Source: Fibrobacter sp. UWR4
GTDB lineage: Bacteria; Fibrobacterota; Fibrobacteria; Fibrobacterales; Fibrobacteraceae
NCBI RefSeq assembly: GCF_003149045.1
Contig: NZ_QGDU01000016.1
Location: forward strand, 1 to 64,000
Reading direction: 5' to 3'
DNA length: 64,000 bases
Of this stretch, positions 27,812 to 37,987 are shown one piece after another (within the stretch, counting starts at the first letter, position 1; every line of letters starts with the position of its first letter). The position numbers were made by a program, and so were the translations under genes. Under the pieces are notes generated by a model. That model was not told the DNA's origin and did not search any database. It saw only the letters and a list, made by a program, of their open reading frames with translations.

Positions 27812-28711
27812 ATGGATTTTTCTGGAAAAATACGTTTCGCCCCTAGCCCCACAGGGTACCTTCACGAAGGCCACCTGCTTTCGGCGCTCTATGTATGGGC
27901 TGCAGCCAGAAAATGGAACCTCCACATCCATCTGAGAATTGAAGATCATGATCGAGGTCGCACTCGAGAAGCCTATATCCAAGGCATCCGTGAAGATCTT
28001 GCCTGGATGGGATTCATTTCCCACAGCGAAAGCATCCAGAGCGAACGTCAAGACATTTACCTGTCTGTCATGAAGAAACTGGCCGCTGCAGGCCTTACCT
28101 ACCCCTGCACCTGCAGTAGAAAGCAGCTTGAAGCGGAAAATCCTCGCAGCGAAACCGGAGAAATCATCTATCAAGGCAAATGCAGTAGGCAAATTCCTGA
28201 TGCACAAGCCCCACACAATACCCGATTTAGAATTACAGACAAAGTAATTGCATGGACGGATTATAGACTTGGGGAATTTCGGGAAAATCCTATCCATCAA
28301 TGCGGCGATTTCCCCCTAATGGATCGGGAGGGGTGCTACACCTACCAACTCTGCGTCTGTACAGACGATCTAGAACAGGGCATTACACACATTGTCCGCG
28401 GAGAAGACATCATCAATTCCACCGCCCGACAGATTGCCTTGAGCGAAGCCCTCTGCCAGGTGGCTACTGGCGTAGGCAATATCCCTAAGGAATATACCCG
28501 TCCCCTCTACCTACACCACCCCCTCATTGTAGACCCTTCCGGCAAGAAACTTTCCAAGCGGGAGTTAGCGCACAGCATCCGTCAGGACAAGGAAGCAGGA
28601 ATTAGCCCAGAAACCCTGCTGGGCAGAGTGCTTTTCAAGGCAGGATTCATTCCTCGTGAGGTCCCAACCTCCCTGGAAGACGCTATTGGAAGGATTGTCA
28701 ACACTTTGTAA
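27812..28711 (+). CDS. gluQ: Glutamyl-Q tRNA(Asp) synthetase
   Basis: 299-residue truncated glutamyl-tRNA synthetase paralogue that attaches glutamate to queuosine in the tRNA(Asp) anticodon. It has the catalytic class I motifs FAPSPTGYLHEGHLLSAL (HIGH-type) and KKLSKREL (KMSKS-type), and a cysteine-rich zinc site (CTCSRKQLE ... GKCSRQ). It lacks the anticodon-binding C-terminal domain of GltX, which fixes it as GluQ. It is transcribed away from the M16-like gene and lies 45 bases upstream of the helicase-like giant, with which it may be cotranscribed. Confidence 0.92.
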   Translation: MDFSGKIRFAPSPTGYLHEGHLLSALYVWAAARKWNLHIHLRIEDHDRGRTREAYIQGIREDLAWMGFISHSESIQSERQDIYLSVMKKLAAAGLTYPCTCSRKQLEAENPRSETGEIIYQGKCSRQIPDAQAPHNTRFRITDKVIAWTDYRLGEFRENPIHQCGDFPLMDREGCYTYQLCVCTDDLEQGITHIVRGEDIINSTARQIALSEALCQVATGVGNIPKEYTRPLYLHHPLIVDPSGKKLSKRELAHSIRQDKEAGISPETLLGRVLFKAGFIPREVPTSLEDAIGRIVNTL

Positions 28712-28756
28712 GCTTTTCCGAAAAACTTTCTTTTCAAAAAAATTTATATTCAGGAC

Positions 28757-31700
28757 ATGTCCCCAGCGTCATCTTCTGCAAATATTTCAAAGCTACGCCA
28801 AGAAGTTTTACTTTTTGATTCTAAGGATCGTCTTTTGAATTTTTCTTCAAAGGGTGATTTTCAGTCTCCGCTCATTATGGAAGCGGGCGACCTTTTCTTT
28901 GAAAAATGGTTGCAGTCTAAGGGACCTCTCCCTCTGGATTCCTTCTTCCCGATTAACGCCAATTACACGGCCCAGCAGAAGCTTACCCAGATTGACGTTT
29001 TCTCCACCGTACTTCGTGAAAAGATGGAAGATTTCGGGGAAACCGATTTATACCTGGTATTGGGCTTTTTAAAGTGGGATGGAAACGCCCTTGCCCCCAG
29101 TCTTCTCGTTCCCGTAGAGGTGGACGTAGCCAAGAAGACCCTGACCCTCTCCAACAAGGCACCTATCGAGAACGTAGTGCTGAGAGAGCGCCTAAAGGAT
29201 GTCCTCCCCAACGCCCTCCCCAAGGTAGACGACGCCATCATCAATGGCCAGTTCAGCATTCTGCTGTACTTCTCCCTGTTCGAAAAGGCCGTTGCCACAG
29301 CCCGCAACTGGAAATTCACACGCCATGGAATCTGCCTAAGCTTCTTCAATACTGGCGACCTTCATATGCGCCAGTGGTTTGACGAAGTTCCCCAGGACAA
29401 GAAACTGGATTCAAACCCCAACCTGAACGCCCTCTTTACCCAGAACGGTTTTGAACTTCAGGAATCCCTTTTTGAGGACGGGGACATCAACCAGATGTTC
29501 TCCCCTGCGGACTACCATTTCCCCTACGTGATGGACTCCCACACCAGCAAGGTGACCCTGGACGCCCTGAACGAGGAATGCAAGGCCTACGCCATCAGTA
29601 CCCTCCCTGGAACAAGCAAGATGAAAGTCGCCACAAACATCGTGGCAGAAAATGTATCCAAGGGAAAGAAGGTCCTTGTTGTAAACCGCAGGGCCGTAAC
29701 CGCCAGTACTTTTAAAAACACCTGGAAGCCTCCCTTCAGAACCTTCCCCGATTCTGACCGTGCAAAGCTCCAGCAGGATTTGAAGACCTTCCGCCAGGAA
29801 CTGGTGGAGTACTACGAAACCGTCAACAAGCCCATCCAGCCCTCTGGCATCATGCTGGGCGATCTTCTGACGGAATTCGGCAAGGCAAAGATATCCAAGC
29901 AGAAGATTCCCGAATCCGTATTCCAGGGAATCAACCAGCTGGACTACCCCACCTACCAGAATCTTAAATCCGATCTCCTGAATTTGGTGGACCTTTATTT
30001 TGAAAAGAAAGGTTTTGAGGCTCGTCGCGCATTCCAGGACGTACATGTTCCTAGCCTGAACGACAACCAGAAATTATCCCTGGCCAATGAATTAACAGAG
30101 GCAGCGGAAAAGGTTGCCGAACTGGACACCATCATCACCTTGATGGAAACAGCCGGTCTCTTCCCTACTGGAATTTTCCTTTCAAGCCTAGCCGACCTGC
30201 TGAAACTCATTCAGGATCATTTCGACCAGGACACACCATCCTTTGAAGATTGGGTACTCCGATCCAGCAACTGGGACTCCTACAAGGATACCCTGATGGC
30301 CCTGCCCGAGGCCGGTGACAAGTGGGTCCGCTACCGTAGGCAGACATCAGAAATTTACACGGACAATGCAGTGGACGAAAACATCCTGTCCGCCCGTGAA
30401 GATTTTGCAGAAAGCCAGAACACCACCCTTAAGGGCCTATCCGACAGATACAGGACTTCCCGTCGTACGCTCATGAAGGTAATCCGCGATCCTAAGTCCG
30501 TGGATTCCGACCTCAAGCTCCTGGATTTGATCGACACACTTCTGGATCTCCAGGAAAACAAGCGAGCCTACAAGGAAACATCCGTCCTTGGAAACCACCT
30601 GCTGGGCAAGGACTGGCTGTACGAACGTTCCGACTGGGTCGAGCTGAATCGAAAGATTCGCTACATCTACGACTTCAAGGAAAAGAACAAGAATAACCCC
30701 AAGATGGATTTGCTCCTGCAGATCCTGGAGCAGTGGCATCTCTTCAAGGACCTGCAGCCTAAAATCGCAAGATTCTATCAGGCCGTTCTTGAGTTGCAAA
30801 AATCCATCAAGCAAATTTCCAAGGACATGGGGCTTGAGTCCTCCTTGGAAAGTCTGAGCATCGAAAAATGGCTGGATACGATTAAGTCCTGGAGTGAAAA
30901 CTGGGAAAATCTGGACATTCACCTGGAGCTCTCCGCCCTTATTGCAAAACTCGGAAGCTACAACTGTCCGGGTCTCGTGAAATTTGTAGAGGACACCAAC
31001 AACGTCAGCAAGGAAGTGGCGCAGGCTGTTATCCATTACTGGACCGGCTACCAGATCCAGCTGGCAACCAAGTCCTGTCCGGACCTATTCTCCCTGAATC
31101 CCAAGGCTCGCGCCAAGAAGACCAAGAGCTATCAGGCATTGCTAGACTCTTTTAGTAACGCCAACTTCAGGGAATTCCAGACCACCGTGGAAAACGATAG
31201 CAGCCTTCTGACGGTCGTCCACCTGAACGACACTTATCAGTTGGGACACAAGCATTTCGATTTGGCAATCATCCTGGATGCAGACAGCATTTCCGCAGTG
31301 GAAGCGCTGCCTACCCTGATTGCAGCCGATCGCGTCGTCCTTATGGGCGATCCCCAGAATCCGGCCCTGGAACATCTCCCCTTCGATGCCTACCAGGAAA
31401 CGGCATCCAACCATACGGCCATGTTCCACGAAAGCATTCTCGCTTCCGCCCTCCGCCGTGGCATTCCCACCCGCGAGCTGTGGTTCTCCAGCAACTACGC
31501 CAATTCCGCATTGGTAGATTTCGCCAACAGGAAAATTTACAACAGGGGAATCAAGCAATTGCCTCTTCCCAACAGGGAAGAATTCAAGGGCATCCGTTTC
31601 AAGGCCGTGCAGAACAAAGTACTGGCAGTTGCCCAGGCGGCAGTCCGACATGCGGAACGAAATCCAGGAAAGACCCTGGGTATTGTCGCATTCCATCAGT

Positions 31701-32875
31701 CTACCTGCCACGAAATTGAATCCGCCATAAAGGCTATGCTTATGGCAGATTCTCCTGCAGCAAGATTTTTCTCCCAGCAAAATCTGGACATTCGTTACTA
31801 CGTAAAGACTCCGGAACGTGCGGTAGACCGTTATCGCGACGTCGTTCTGGTCTGCGCGGAATCTGAAGGCGCTACAGGCATCGCAGGCGACCACAAGGTC
31901 GCTGTCTGCACATCCCTGGCAAAGACGGAACAATACGTATTCATTTCCGAATCAGACCTAGCCAAGAAGGCAAGTGCAAAGCACAGCAATCTGTTCTGGG
32001 AATGGATCAACTACCTGCAACAGAAGGAATTCTGCAGCGAGATTCATTATACTCCGGCAAGTTCCGTCATTCGTCCCCAAGTGATGTCCGCCCTGCAGGA
32101 AGAAAACATTCTGGTGGAAGAATACTTCAACCCCGCAGGCATTGCAGTTGGCCCCGTCATCGTGGACGCCAACAACAGCAAGCGATTCCTTGCCCTCGTT
32201 GAAGACGACTGCACTACAGAACGCTTCAGAAGTTCTATCGAGGATCGGGATTATATCAGGCCCACCCTTCTAAAGCAACAAGGCTGGAAGATTCTAAATC
32301 TTTGGCTCCCCTTCTGGTACATGGTTCGCCAGGACGAAATCGGCCACTTGGTAGCCACCATCGCTATTGAACAGAGCGTAGCACCTCCGCCTCCGGATCC
32401 TCAGGAAGAGGCTCAGGAGGAAGAACTCTTTAGCGAAGCTACCTCCGGCAGTAATGTTGTCCCCTACCAGGTGCAGCATCCTAAGATTGAAGGAACACCC
32501 CACGACAAACCCATTGCGGAATTGCCGGCAGCAGCCCTCATCACCCAGTTGAAATTCTACGTGGATCATGAAGCCCCCATCCATCAGGATGTGCTGAAGA
32601 ACCGTGTGCTAGAACTTCATCATGTGGACCGTGCAGGTCCCATGATTCAGCAGGCTCTTACGGAAGCTATCAACCAGGGTCTCCAGAAGAAGCGATTCGT
32701 CAAGACAGGTCTCTTCTTCTATTCCTTGAATCCGACCGAATATGTTCCTCGCGATCGTTCCGGACGTCCTGATTCCGAAAGGAAACTGGCTTACGTCGGT
32801 CCCGAAGAAAGAGCCCTAATGCCAGACTCCATGGACGAGCACGCATTGAAGCAGGCCCTTGGCCTACTGGAATAA
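28757..32875 (+). CDS. DUF4011/DUF3320 helicase-like giant with decayed motifs
   Basis: 1372-residue protein with the layout of DUF4011-helicase-Vsr/MTES_1575-DUF3320 proteins. The DUF4011 start is seen in LLFDSKDRLLNFSSKG (19-34). The Walker A site aligns to STLPGTSKMKVATN (281-294): the Lys is kept but the flanking Gly and Ser/Thr are lost. Walker B aligns to FDLAIILDADSIS, with DEAS changed to LDAD, although MGDPQNP is recognisable. The HYRS motif reads SSNYAN and QGDERD reads AVDRYRD. The nuclease-like part (RSSIEDRDYIRP, QQGWKILNLW) keeps the tail motif but seems to lack the first acidic residues. DUF3320 follows (HEAPIHQDVLKNRVLELHHV). The reading frame is intact, so it is a conserved-looking but probably non-catalytic relative. 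Function unknown. Confidence 0.8.
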   Translation: MSPASSSANISKLRQEVLLFDSKDRLLNFSSKGDFQSPLIMEAGDLFFEKWLQSKGPLPLDSFFPINANYTAQQKLTQIDVFSTVLREKMEDFGETDLYLVLGFLKWDGNALAPSLLVPVEVDVAKKTLTLSNKAPIENVVLRERLKDVLPNALPKVDDAIINGQFSILLYFSLFEKAVATARNWKFTRHGICLSFFNTGDLHMRQWFDEVPQDKKLDSNPNLNALFTQNGFELQESLFEDGDINQMFSPADYHFPYVMDSHTSKVTLDALNEECKAYAISTLPGTSKMKVATNIVAENVSKGKKVLVVNRRAVTASTFKNTWKPPFRTFPDSDRAKLQQDLKTFRQELVEYYETVNKPIQPSGIMLGDLLTEFGKAKISKQKIPESVFQGINQLDYPTYQNLKSDLLNLVDLYFEKKGFEARRAFQDVHVPSLNDNQKLSLANELTEAAEKVAELDTIITLMETAGLFPTGIFLSSLADLLKLIQDHFDQDTPSFEDWVLRSSNWDSYKDTLMALPEAGDKWVRYRRQTSEIYTDNAVDENILSAREDFAESQNTTLKGLSDRYRTSRRTLMKVIRDPKSVDSDLKLLDLIDTLLDLQENKRAYKETSVLGNHLLGKDWLYERSDWVELNRKIRYIYDFKEKNKNNPKMDLLLQILEQWHLFKDLQPKIARFYQAVLELQKSIKQISKDMGLESSLESLSIEKWLDTIKSWSENWENLDIHLELSALIAKLGSYNCPGLVKFVEDTNNVSKEVAQAVIHYWTGYQIQLATKSCPDLFSLNPKARAKKTKSYQALLDSFSNANFREFQTTVENDSSLLTVVHLNDTYQLGHKHFDLAIILDADSISAVEALPTLIAADRVVLMGDPQNPALEHLPFDAYQETASNHTAMFHESILASALRRGIPTRELWFSSNYANSALVDFANRKIYNRGIKQLPLPNREEFKGIRFKAVQNKVLAVAQAAVRHAERNPGKTLGIVAFHQSTCHEIESAIKAMLMADSPAARFFSQQNLDIRYYVKTPERAVDRYRDVVLVCAESEGATGIAGDHKVAVCTSLAKTEQYVFISESDLAKKASAKHSNLFWEWINYLQQKEFCSEIHYTPASSVIRPQVMSALQEENILVEEYFNPAGIAVGPVIVDANNSKRFLALVEDDCTTERFRSSIEDRDYIRPTLLKQQGWKILNLWLPFWYMVRQDEIGHLVATIAIEQSVAPPPPDPQEEAQEEELFSEATSGSNVVPYQVQHPKIEGTPHDKPIAELPAAALITQLKFYVDHEAPIHQDVLKNRVLELHHVDRAGPMIQQALTEAINQGLQKKRFVKTGLFFYSLNPTEYVPRDRSGRPDSERKLAYVGPEERALMPDSMDEHALKQALGLLE

Positions 32876-32895
32876 AAGGGAATGCAAATGAAAAA

Positions 32896-32922
32896 AGCGG
32901 AGTTTAGAACTCCGCTTTTTTT
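32896..32922 (+). terminator. Terminator after the helicase-like gene
   Basis: The stem AAGCGGAGTT pairs with AACTCCGCTT around a TAG-type loop, followed by a run of seven T on the plus strand. The A run before it would also allow function on the minus strand for the SPOR gene. Confidence 0.9.
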
Positions 32923-32977
32923 ATGCTTTTTTCTGGTGCAAGATTGCTGATACTGACCTACACCAGCATGGGGCGAA

Positions 32978-33382
32978 TTAGCGAATCTTCACCACAAAGG
33001 CGTTGATGTTATAGGCAGACAGTTCGCGAGCCTTGTCTTCTGCGGCCTTCTTGGAGGACCATCCACCTCCACGAAGCTTGTAGAAGGGAGATTCAAACAC
33101 CACAGAAATGGTATAGCCGGTGCTTGCGACAAGCTGAGCCTTACGACGCTGAGCCGCATCAAAATCCGCCACAGCTTCGAACTGAAGCATATAAAGGCCA
33201 TCGGACTTAGAGTCCTTCTTGGTCTTGCCGGCAATGTTCTGGCTGGTAGTAGTAGTATCCCTCAGAGAAGCATTCAGTTCAGGCTTGTATTCCCTGCCCT
33301 GAAACAGAGAATCCATATCGGTGGGACCAGCAGCCCACGCAACGGACATGGACACTAAAAAAGCGGCAATAAACTTAAACAT
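32978..33382 (-). CDS. SPOR-domain exported protein
   Basis: 134-residue protein with a signal peptide (FIAAFLVSMSVAWAAG) and a C-terminal SPOR-like domain at about 65-134 (YMLQFEAVADFDAAQRRKAQ, then YKLRGGGWSSKKAAEDKA, and NAFVVKI at the end). SPOR domains bind glycan strands lacking stem peptides at division sites. Between them is a polar linker rich in Thr, Asp and Lys. It is transcribed toward the helicase-like gene and separated from the fibro-slime gene by a terminator, so it is a single-gene unit. Confidence 0.86.
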   Translation of the reverse strand: MFKFIAAFLVSMSVAWAAGPTDMDSLFQGREYKPELNASLRDTTTTSQNIAGKTKKDSKSDGLYMLQFEAVADFDAAQRRKAQLVASTGYTISVVFESPFYKLRGGGWSSKKAAEDKARELSAYNINAFVVKIR

Positions 33383-33396
33383 GGCTCAAATATAAC

Positions 33397-33429
33397 AAAA
33401 AAAGTGGCGGATTAAACCGCCACTTTTTT
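33397..33429. terminator. Bidirectional terminator after fibro-slime gene
   Basis: AGTGGCGG and CCGCCACT form a perfect stem around ATTAAA, with an A run on one side and a T run on the other. It ends the fibro-slime gene on the minus strand, 20 bases after its stop. Confidence 0.92.
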
Positions 33430-33448
33430 CAAGATCACTTGGCAGATG

Positions 33449-36400
33449 CTACTTGGTAGCAGCACCTCTTCTCACACCCCAAACATTGGTCTTGTCCAGA
33501 GAGTTCTTCTTGCCGAACTTACCCAGCTTGATGTAGGACTGGAGCTTGGTAATGTAGGCGCCAGTAGCAACTTCACGGCCTTCTGCGGAACGCATGTTCC
33601 AGGCGATGTAGAAGTTACGGCCAACATCCAAGCAGGACTTACCTGCACCGAAGACGGTTTCATCGTTACAGTAGATCTTACCGCTCTGACCGCCAACATA
33701 ACCACCCAGGTTGGTGTAGTATTCAACGTTGTAGAAGAAGTAGATCTTGTTGAGTTCGCCAGACTTCTTCAAACTATTAGCGTATTCGAAGTAGCGTTCT
33801 TCGGAGTTTGCCAGAGCGAACATGTCAGACTGAACGAAGTGGCCAACAACCTGATTCATAGAGTCTGCAGCGAATTCGAAGCTCTTGGTAGTAGCGAAGG
33901 GAACCACGGAAACCATGGGGACATTTTCGCCAGCCGGAGCGTTACCGGTATGAGCGAAGGTCACTTCCTTCACAGTCACTTCAGCTTCACCGTTGATCTG
34001 GACCCACGGAGCAGGCAGACGCTTAGTGCAATTGTAGCTGGTGGGTGCATTCCAGTTGTAGGAAGCATCATCTGCCGGACGATTTTCTGCATAGACATCG
34101 GCACTGACATCAACATTGTCAGACCAGAATACGTTGTCAATATCGCCACTGAAGCGGATGTAGTCGCCCACATGCGGAGTGTTGGACTGTCCATCGTTCA
34201 TATAGTATGCACGAACAGTTTCAGAACGGTCCTGAACATCACTACTTGTAGCCACATCAGTCTTAAAGCGCTGATCTTCAGAGAGGGACGTTGCGGAGTT
34301 CAGGTAGAAGGTGAAGGAAGTTCTGTTGAACTGAACGTTAGAGACAGGTTCAGAGACGGTCAAAACCAGCTGGTCCTGAGTTTCACTCATTCTGGACACG
34401 CGAGCGGACAGAATCACAGGAGCCATACGATCGGTAATAGCACCATCGAATCCCTGAGTAACGACCTTACCCTTATCCAGGAACTTTGCCCAGGAGAACA
34501 CCTTACCGGAGCCACCAGTCTTTGCTGACTTGGAAAGCTTCAGGCCGCCAATGTCAAGACGAGCAGTGCAGTAGCCGTCTGCGTCCGGAGTACCCACGCA
34601 GCTCAGCTTTTCCTGAGAAACGTAGTCATTACAAAGCATTTCCTTATCAGTAGACTTGTTGGAAATACCAAGTTCATACGGATTCAGCTTTTCTGCGGAA
34701 GTGGAATCCCACAGGAAGCAGACGAAGGAAGGCAGGGAGTCCTTATGAATCGGACGGTTGTAGTAAACGGAAGCGGAGTCACCGATACCATCCAGATATT
34801 CCTGAGTGGAGCTGTAGTATGCAGCCGGAAGATTCAATTCAGCATCCGGAGTTACACCATGAACATCGAAGACGTCGGTCAGCACAGGATAAGGAACCGG
34901 AGGTTCACGGAAGAAAATCGGGTTATAGACAGCCTTAACGTTGCTGTTCATGGTAGCCATGACAGATACTACAGCAGGACCACAGTCATCCTTCGGGTCG
35001 GTAGGATTGGCAACGCAGCCTTCTTCGTAGTAGCGATATTCCTTCAGGGAACGAACAGGAACCTTGCCCTGACCACCAACCAAGGTAAGATCAGAAGCGG
35101 CGTCTGCTTCAACCTTGGCAGAGGTTTCAGAACCCAGCATCAATTCAAGATTACATCTTTCGCAAAGGTTACCATAGGGATCCAGTGCATGGACATACAG
35201 ATCCACAAAGCCACCCACGAAGTGTTCGTCATAGGAACCTTCGGCATTCTTGGATTCACCCGTAATAGCCTTTTCGCTGTAGGTGGAATCGGTAAAGGCA
35301 AGAATCGGCAGATAGAATTCAATAGTAGCCGGAGTGCCAGAAGAAGATGCAGTCTTGACGATGTAGTTCTGAGTACCAGCAGCAGCAGCGAAGTCCACCG
35401 TTGCCCAGACCGTATCCACACCGGTAGAACCGATGGTACGAGAGTTGGATGCAAGGATCTGGACAAATTCACCAGCGGCATTCTTTTCGTAAAGGGTCAG
35501 ACCTTCTGCGGAAAGGGTATAGGCAACACCCACAGCATCATCCGGAGAAAGGCTCAGGTCCTTACCATCGTCAATCAAAGCAGTGACGTAGAACGGGACC
35601 AGTTCACCAGCCAGTTCAGATTCAACATATTCGTACTTAACACCCTTGATGATATCACCATTGGAGTCAAGGACAGCAACCGGAGTCTTGAACATCACGT
35701 CCACCTTACCAGTGGTACGGAAGGTTTCAATCTTCTTGGCCTTGCCTTCTGCGAAGGCGAAGAGAGTCCACTTACCCGGTTCCAAGGTAACATTCTTCTT
35801 GTTAACCTTCGGAGCGGAAACGTCGGTCAGGTCAATGCCACCCTTATTGATGGTACCCGGAGTAAGAGTAATTGCTTCATCCAGGTTGAAGGAAGTACCC
35901 TTCACCAGGTAGTAGCTAATAGAAACGTTACACTTGGTAGCGATTTCTGCGCCACAGCAACGGAGTTCAGATTCTTCACCGGTCATTGCACCAGCGCAAG
36001 TACCGTCACCAGTCTTGGTATAGCACATTTCAAAGGTCTTTTCACCAGTTGCGCGGTTGGTAGTCGGAGTAGCTTCAAGAGCAACGGTCTGCTTGATGTA
36101 CATGTTGGTCTTGATACGAACGTTGGACATGGTAGTACGACGGTCGCAGAAGAAGATATCCAGGTCATACTGCTGACCTTCTTCCAAGGTGCGTCCACCA
36201 AAACCCTTGAACTTATCCAGGTTCACGTAGCCAGGAGCAGCCAGATGGGTACCACCCAGGTCCACAGCCAGAGTATTATCGATGAACACCCAAATATCAT
36301 CGTCACCACGGAAGTTGAACTTCAGACCAGGCTTGTGAGTAAACTTAGCGTGAGATTCGAAGCAGTAATGCTGGTTACGTTCGCCAGTCCAGCGAGGAGC

Positions 36401-37987
36401 ACCAGTAGCCATCTTGGTTTCGGTACCATCCTTGAAGAAGGTCCAACCGTTAGGAGCCAAATCCTGGCAGGACCAACCGATCACGCAAGTAGCAGCGGGG
36501 GTAGTACCCTTCATCTTCAGGTTGGTCTGGATAGCGGAAGTGGTTTCATCACCATCGCCAAAAAGGCCTTCGCAGTCGTAACCGCCATCCCATCCGGCGC
36601 CGTTACAGAACACGTCAATAAGGGGAAGTCCTTCGGTGGGGTGGTTTTCACGAAGTGCAGGACCGTAGAAAATAGGACCTTCTGCAGTACGCTTTTTACG
36701 AGCAGCCAGAACCGGAGTCTGGGTGGGGTCTGCAGCAAGAATTGCGGCATCGTCGGTAGTTTCTACAGGATAGAAGCCACCCGGGACCTTGGTACCAGCA
36801 CTCTGGTAGAAGTCAGAGTCAAATTCCCACTTACCATCTGCAGAACGTTCAAAAGGCATGTTGTAGCAGGACTTTTCATTCACGCCCTTGGTATAGTTGA
36901 ACAGCTGGTTGAAGAAGGTTTCATTGATAAAGCACTTTGCACCTGCAGCGGAAAGCTTGGGCTTACGCTGTTTCTGGGGGACGTTGGGATCCAGGTACTT
37001 TTCAACAACACCAGTGGTCACACCGATACAGGCGTTCACATAGGCCTGAGCCTGCTGAGCGGTAAGACCACCAACACCATACTGGCAGCCTTCGCCACCG
37101 GCAGAGTAGCAGGAGAAGGAAGGATGGAGGCTGGCGTCGGTATCGTAGATGATAGCGGCCATGTCATAGGAACAAGTACCTTCCACGCCTTCGGGGAAGG
37201 TGGTATACCAACCGTCATCGCCTTCACTCAGGAACTGTTCTTCATCCGGAACAAAGAACAGAGTATCGGATTCATAAGCTTCGAAGAAGGTTCCCAGAGG
37301 AATGGGGGTTGCTACCGCATTCATTTCCCAGTTACCATTCACACCAAGCAAGTCTTCACGTTCAATATCGTCGTCACGGTACAGAACAACATTGTCGGAA
37401 ATCTTTTCGTTAAACCATACGAAAGAGTACCAGCCACACTTTTCCGGATCAGCAGTAAGGGCACGGCCAGTCTTACCGCCATCCATACTGATCATGGGAA
37501 CAGAAGACATCCAGTCTTCGTAGTCGGGCGGAATCATGATGTAAAGATACTTTGCATCAGGAGGATTGGGGCCGAAAGCCGTCTTTGCGGGATCGGTGGG
37601 GTCCTGATAGATGTAGAGAGTGCCAGAAGCCAGGTCGGCGCAGGTAAAAGCGTCGGTATTGGCACTACCGTTGTTGCCGATATCGTAATTGACACGGTCG
37701 ATCCACTGTGCAGGATAGTGAATTCCAGCACTGTTGACACGGAAGGTTTCGCCCTGACCGACAGCCATGGCCTTAGCTTCGTACCAACCGGAAGGGCCGA
37801 CAGAAAGTTCGGGGAACATACCGCCCGCTTCCAGGGTAACCATGTCCCAGGATGCAGGAGCCTTAATATAGATGGTGCCATCGCACTGCAGAGCAAATGC
37901 ACTCTGTACTCCAGCGAAGAGCATTCCAATACCCAAAACCCATTTTAGCAAGGTATTCTTCGTGTTTTTCATAATCTTAGTATCCAT
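33449..37987 (-). CDS. Fibro-slime domain surface protein
   Basis: 1512-residue secreted protein. The start ATG at 37987 follows GGAAGGAA; a longer frame to 38158 has no ribosome site. The signal peptide is LLKWVLGIGMLFAGVQSAFA. The fibro-slime domain lies at about residues 440-650: WSCQDLAPNGWTFFKDG, RGDDDIWVFIDNTLAVDLGG and YDLDIFFCDRRTTMSNVRI, which resemble a PA14-type carbohydrate-binding fold. It is followed by several Ig-like modules, and the C-terminus (WNMRSAEGREVATGAYI near 1466) is a FlgD-like or sorting-type tail. Fibro-slime proteins of Fibrobacter are surface proteins implicated in adhesion to cellulose. Many cysteines in the N-terminal 450 residues suggest disulfides. The gene has its own terminator and strongly biased codon use. 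Confidence 0.92.
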   Translation of the reverse strand: MDTKIMKNTKNTLLKWVLGIGMLFAGVQSAFALQCDGTIYIKAPASWDMVTLEAGGMFPELSVGPSGWYEAKAMAVGQGETFRVNSAGIHYPAQWIDRVNYDIGNNGSANTDAFTCADLASGTLYIYQDPTDPAKTAFGPNPPDAKYLYIMIPPDYEDWMSSVPMISMDGGKTGRALTADPEKCGWYSFVWFNEKISDNVVLYRDDDIEREDLLGVNGNWEMNAVATPIPLGTFFEAYESDTLFFVPDEEQFLSEGDDGWYTTFPEGVEGTCSYDMAAIIYDTDASLHPSFSCYSAGGEGCQYGVGGLTAQQAQAYVNACIGVTTGVVEKYLDPNVPQKQRKPKLSAAGAKCFINETFFNQLFNYTKGVNEKSCYNMPFERSADGKWEFDSDFYQSAGTKVPGGFYPVETTDDAAILAADPTQTPVLAARKKRTAEGPIFYGPALRENHPTEGLPLIDVFCNGAGWDGGYDCEGLFGDGDETTSAIQTNLKMKGTTPAATCVIGWSCQDLAPNGWTFFKDGTETKMATGAPRWTGERNQHYCFESHAKFTHKPGLKFNFRGDDDIWVFIDNTLAVDLGGTHLAAPGYVNLDKFKGFGGRTLEEGQQYDLDIFFCDRRTTMSNVRIKTNMYIKQTVALEATPTTNRATGEKTFEMCYTKTGDGTCAGAMTGEESELRCCGAEIATKCNVSISYYLVKGTSFNLDEAITLTPGTINKGGIDLTDVSAPKVNKKNVTLEPGKWTLFAFAEGKAKKIETFRTTGKVDVMFKTPVAVLDSNGDIIKGVKYEYVESELAGELVPFYVTALIDDGKDLSLSPDDAVGVAYTLSAEGLTLYEKNAAGEFVQILASNSRTIGSTGVDTVWATVDFAAAAGTQNYIVKTASSSGTPATIEFYLPILAFTDSTYSEKAITGESKNAEGSYDEHFVGGFVDLYVHALDPYGNLCERCNLELMLGSETSAKVEADAASDLTLVGGQGKVPVRSLKEYRYYEEGCVANPTDPKDDCGPAVVSVMATMNSNVKAVYNPIFFREPPVPYPVLTDVFDVHGVTPDAELNLPAAYYSSTQEYLDGIGDSASVYYNRPIHKDSLPSFVCFLWDSTSAEKLNPYELGISNKSTDKEMLCNDYVSQEKLSCVGTPDADGYCTARLDIGGLKLSKSAKTGGSGKVFSWAKFLDKGKVVTQGFDGAITDRMAPVILSARVSRMSETQDQLVLTVSEPVSNVQFNRTSFTFYLNSATSLSEDQRFKTDVATSSDVQDRSETVRAYYMNDGQSNTPHVGDYIRFSGDIDNVFWSDNVDVSADVYAENRPADDASYNWNAPTSYNCTKRLPAPWVQINGEAEVTVKEVTFAHTGNAPAGENVPMVSVVPFATTKSFEFAADSMNQVVGHFVQSDMFALANSEERYFEYANSLKKSGELNKIYFFYNVEYYTNLGGYVGGQSGKIYCNDETVFGAGKSCLDVGRNFYIAWNMRSAEGREVATGAYITKLQSYIKLGKFGKKNSLDKTNVWGVRRGAATK

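Noticed and set aside
28757-32875. Active anti-phage helicase-nuclease (Hhe-like) system
   Set aside because: The layout fits, but key motifs are lost and neighbours (gluQ, SPOR) are housekeeping, so an active defence role is not supported.
34745-37948. 1067-codon open frame on the plus strand
   Set aside because: It lies wholly opposite the fibro-slime gene, has no domain I recognise or ribosome site, and its openness follows from codon bias of the sense gene.
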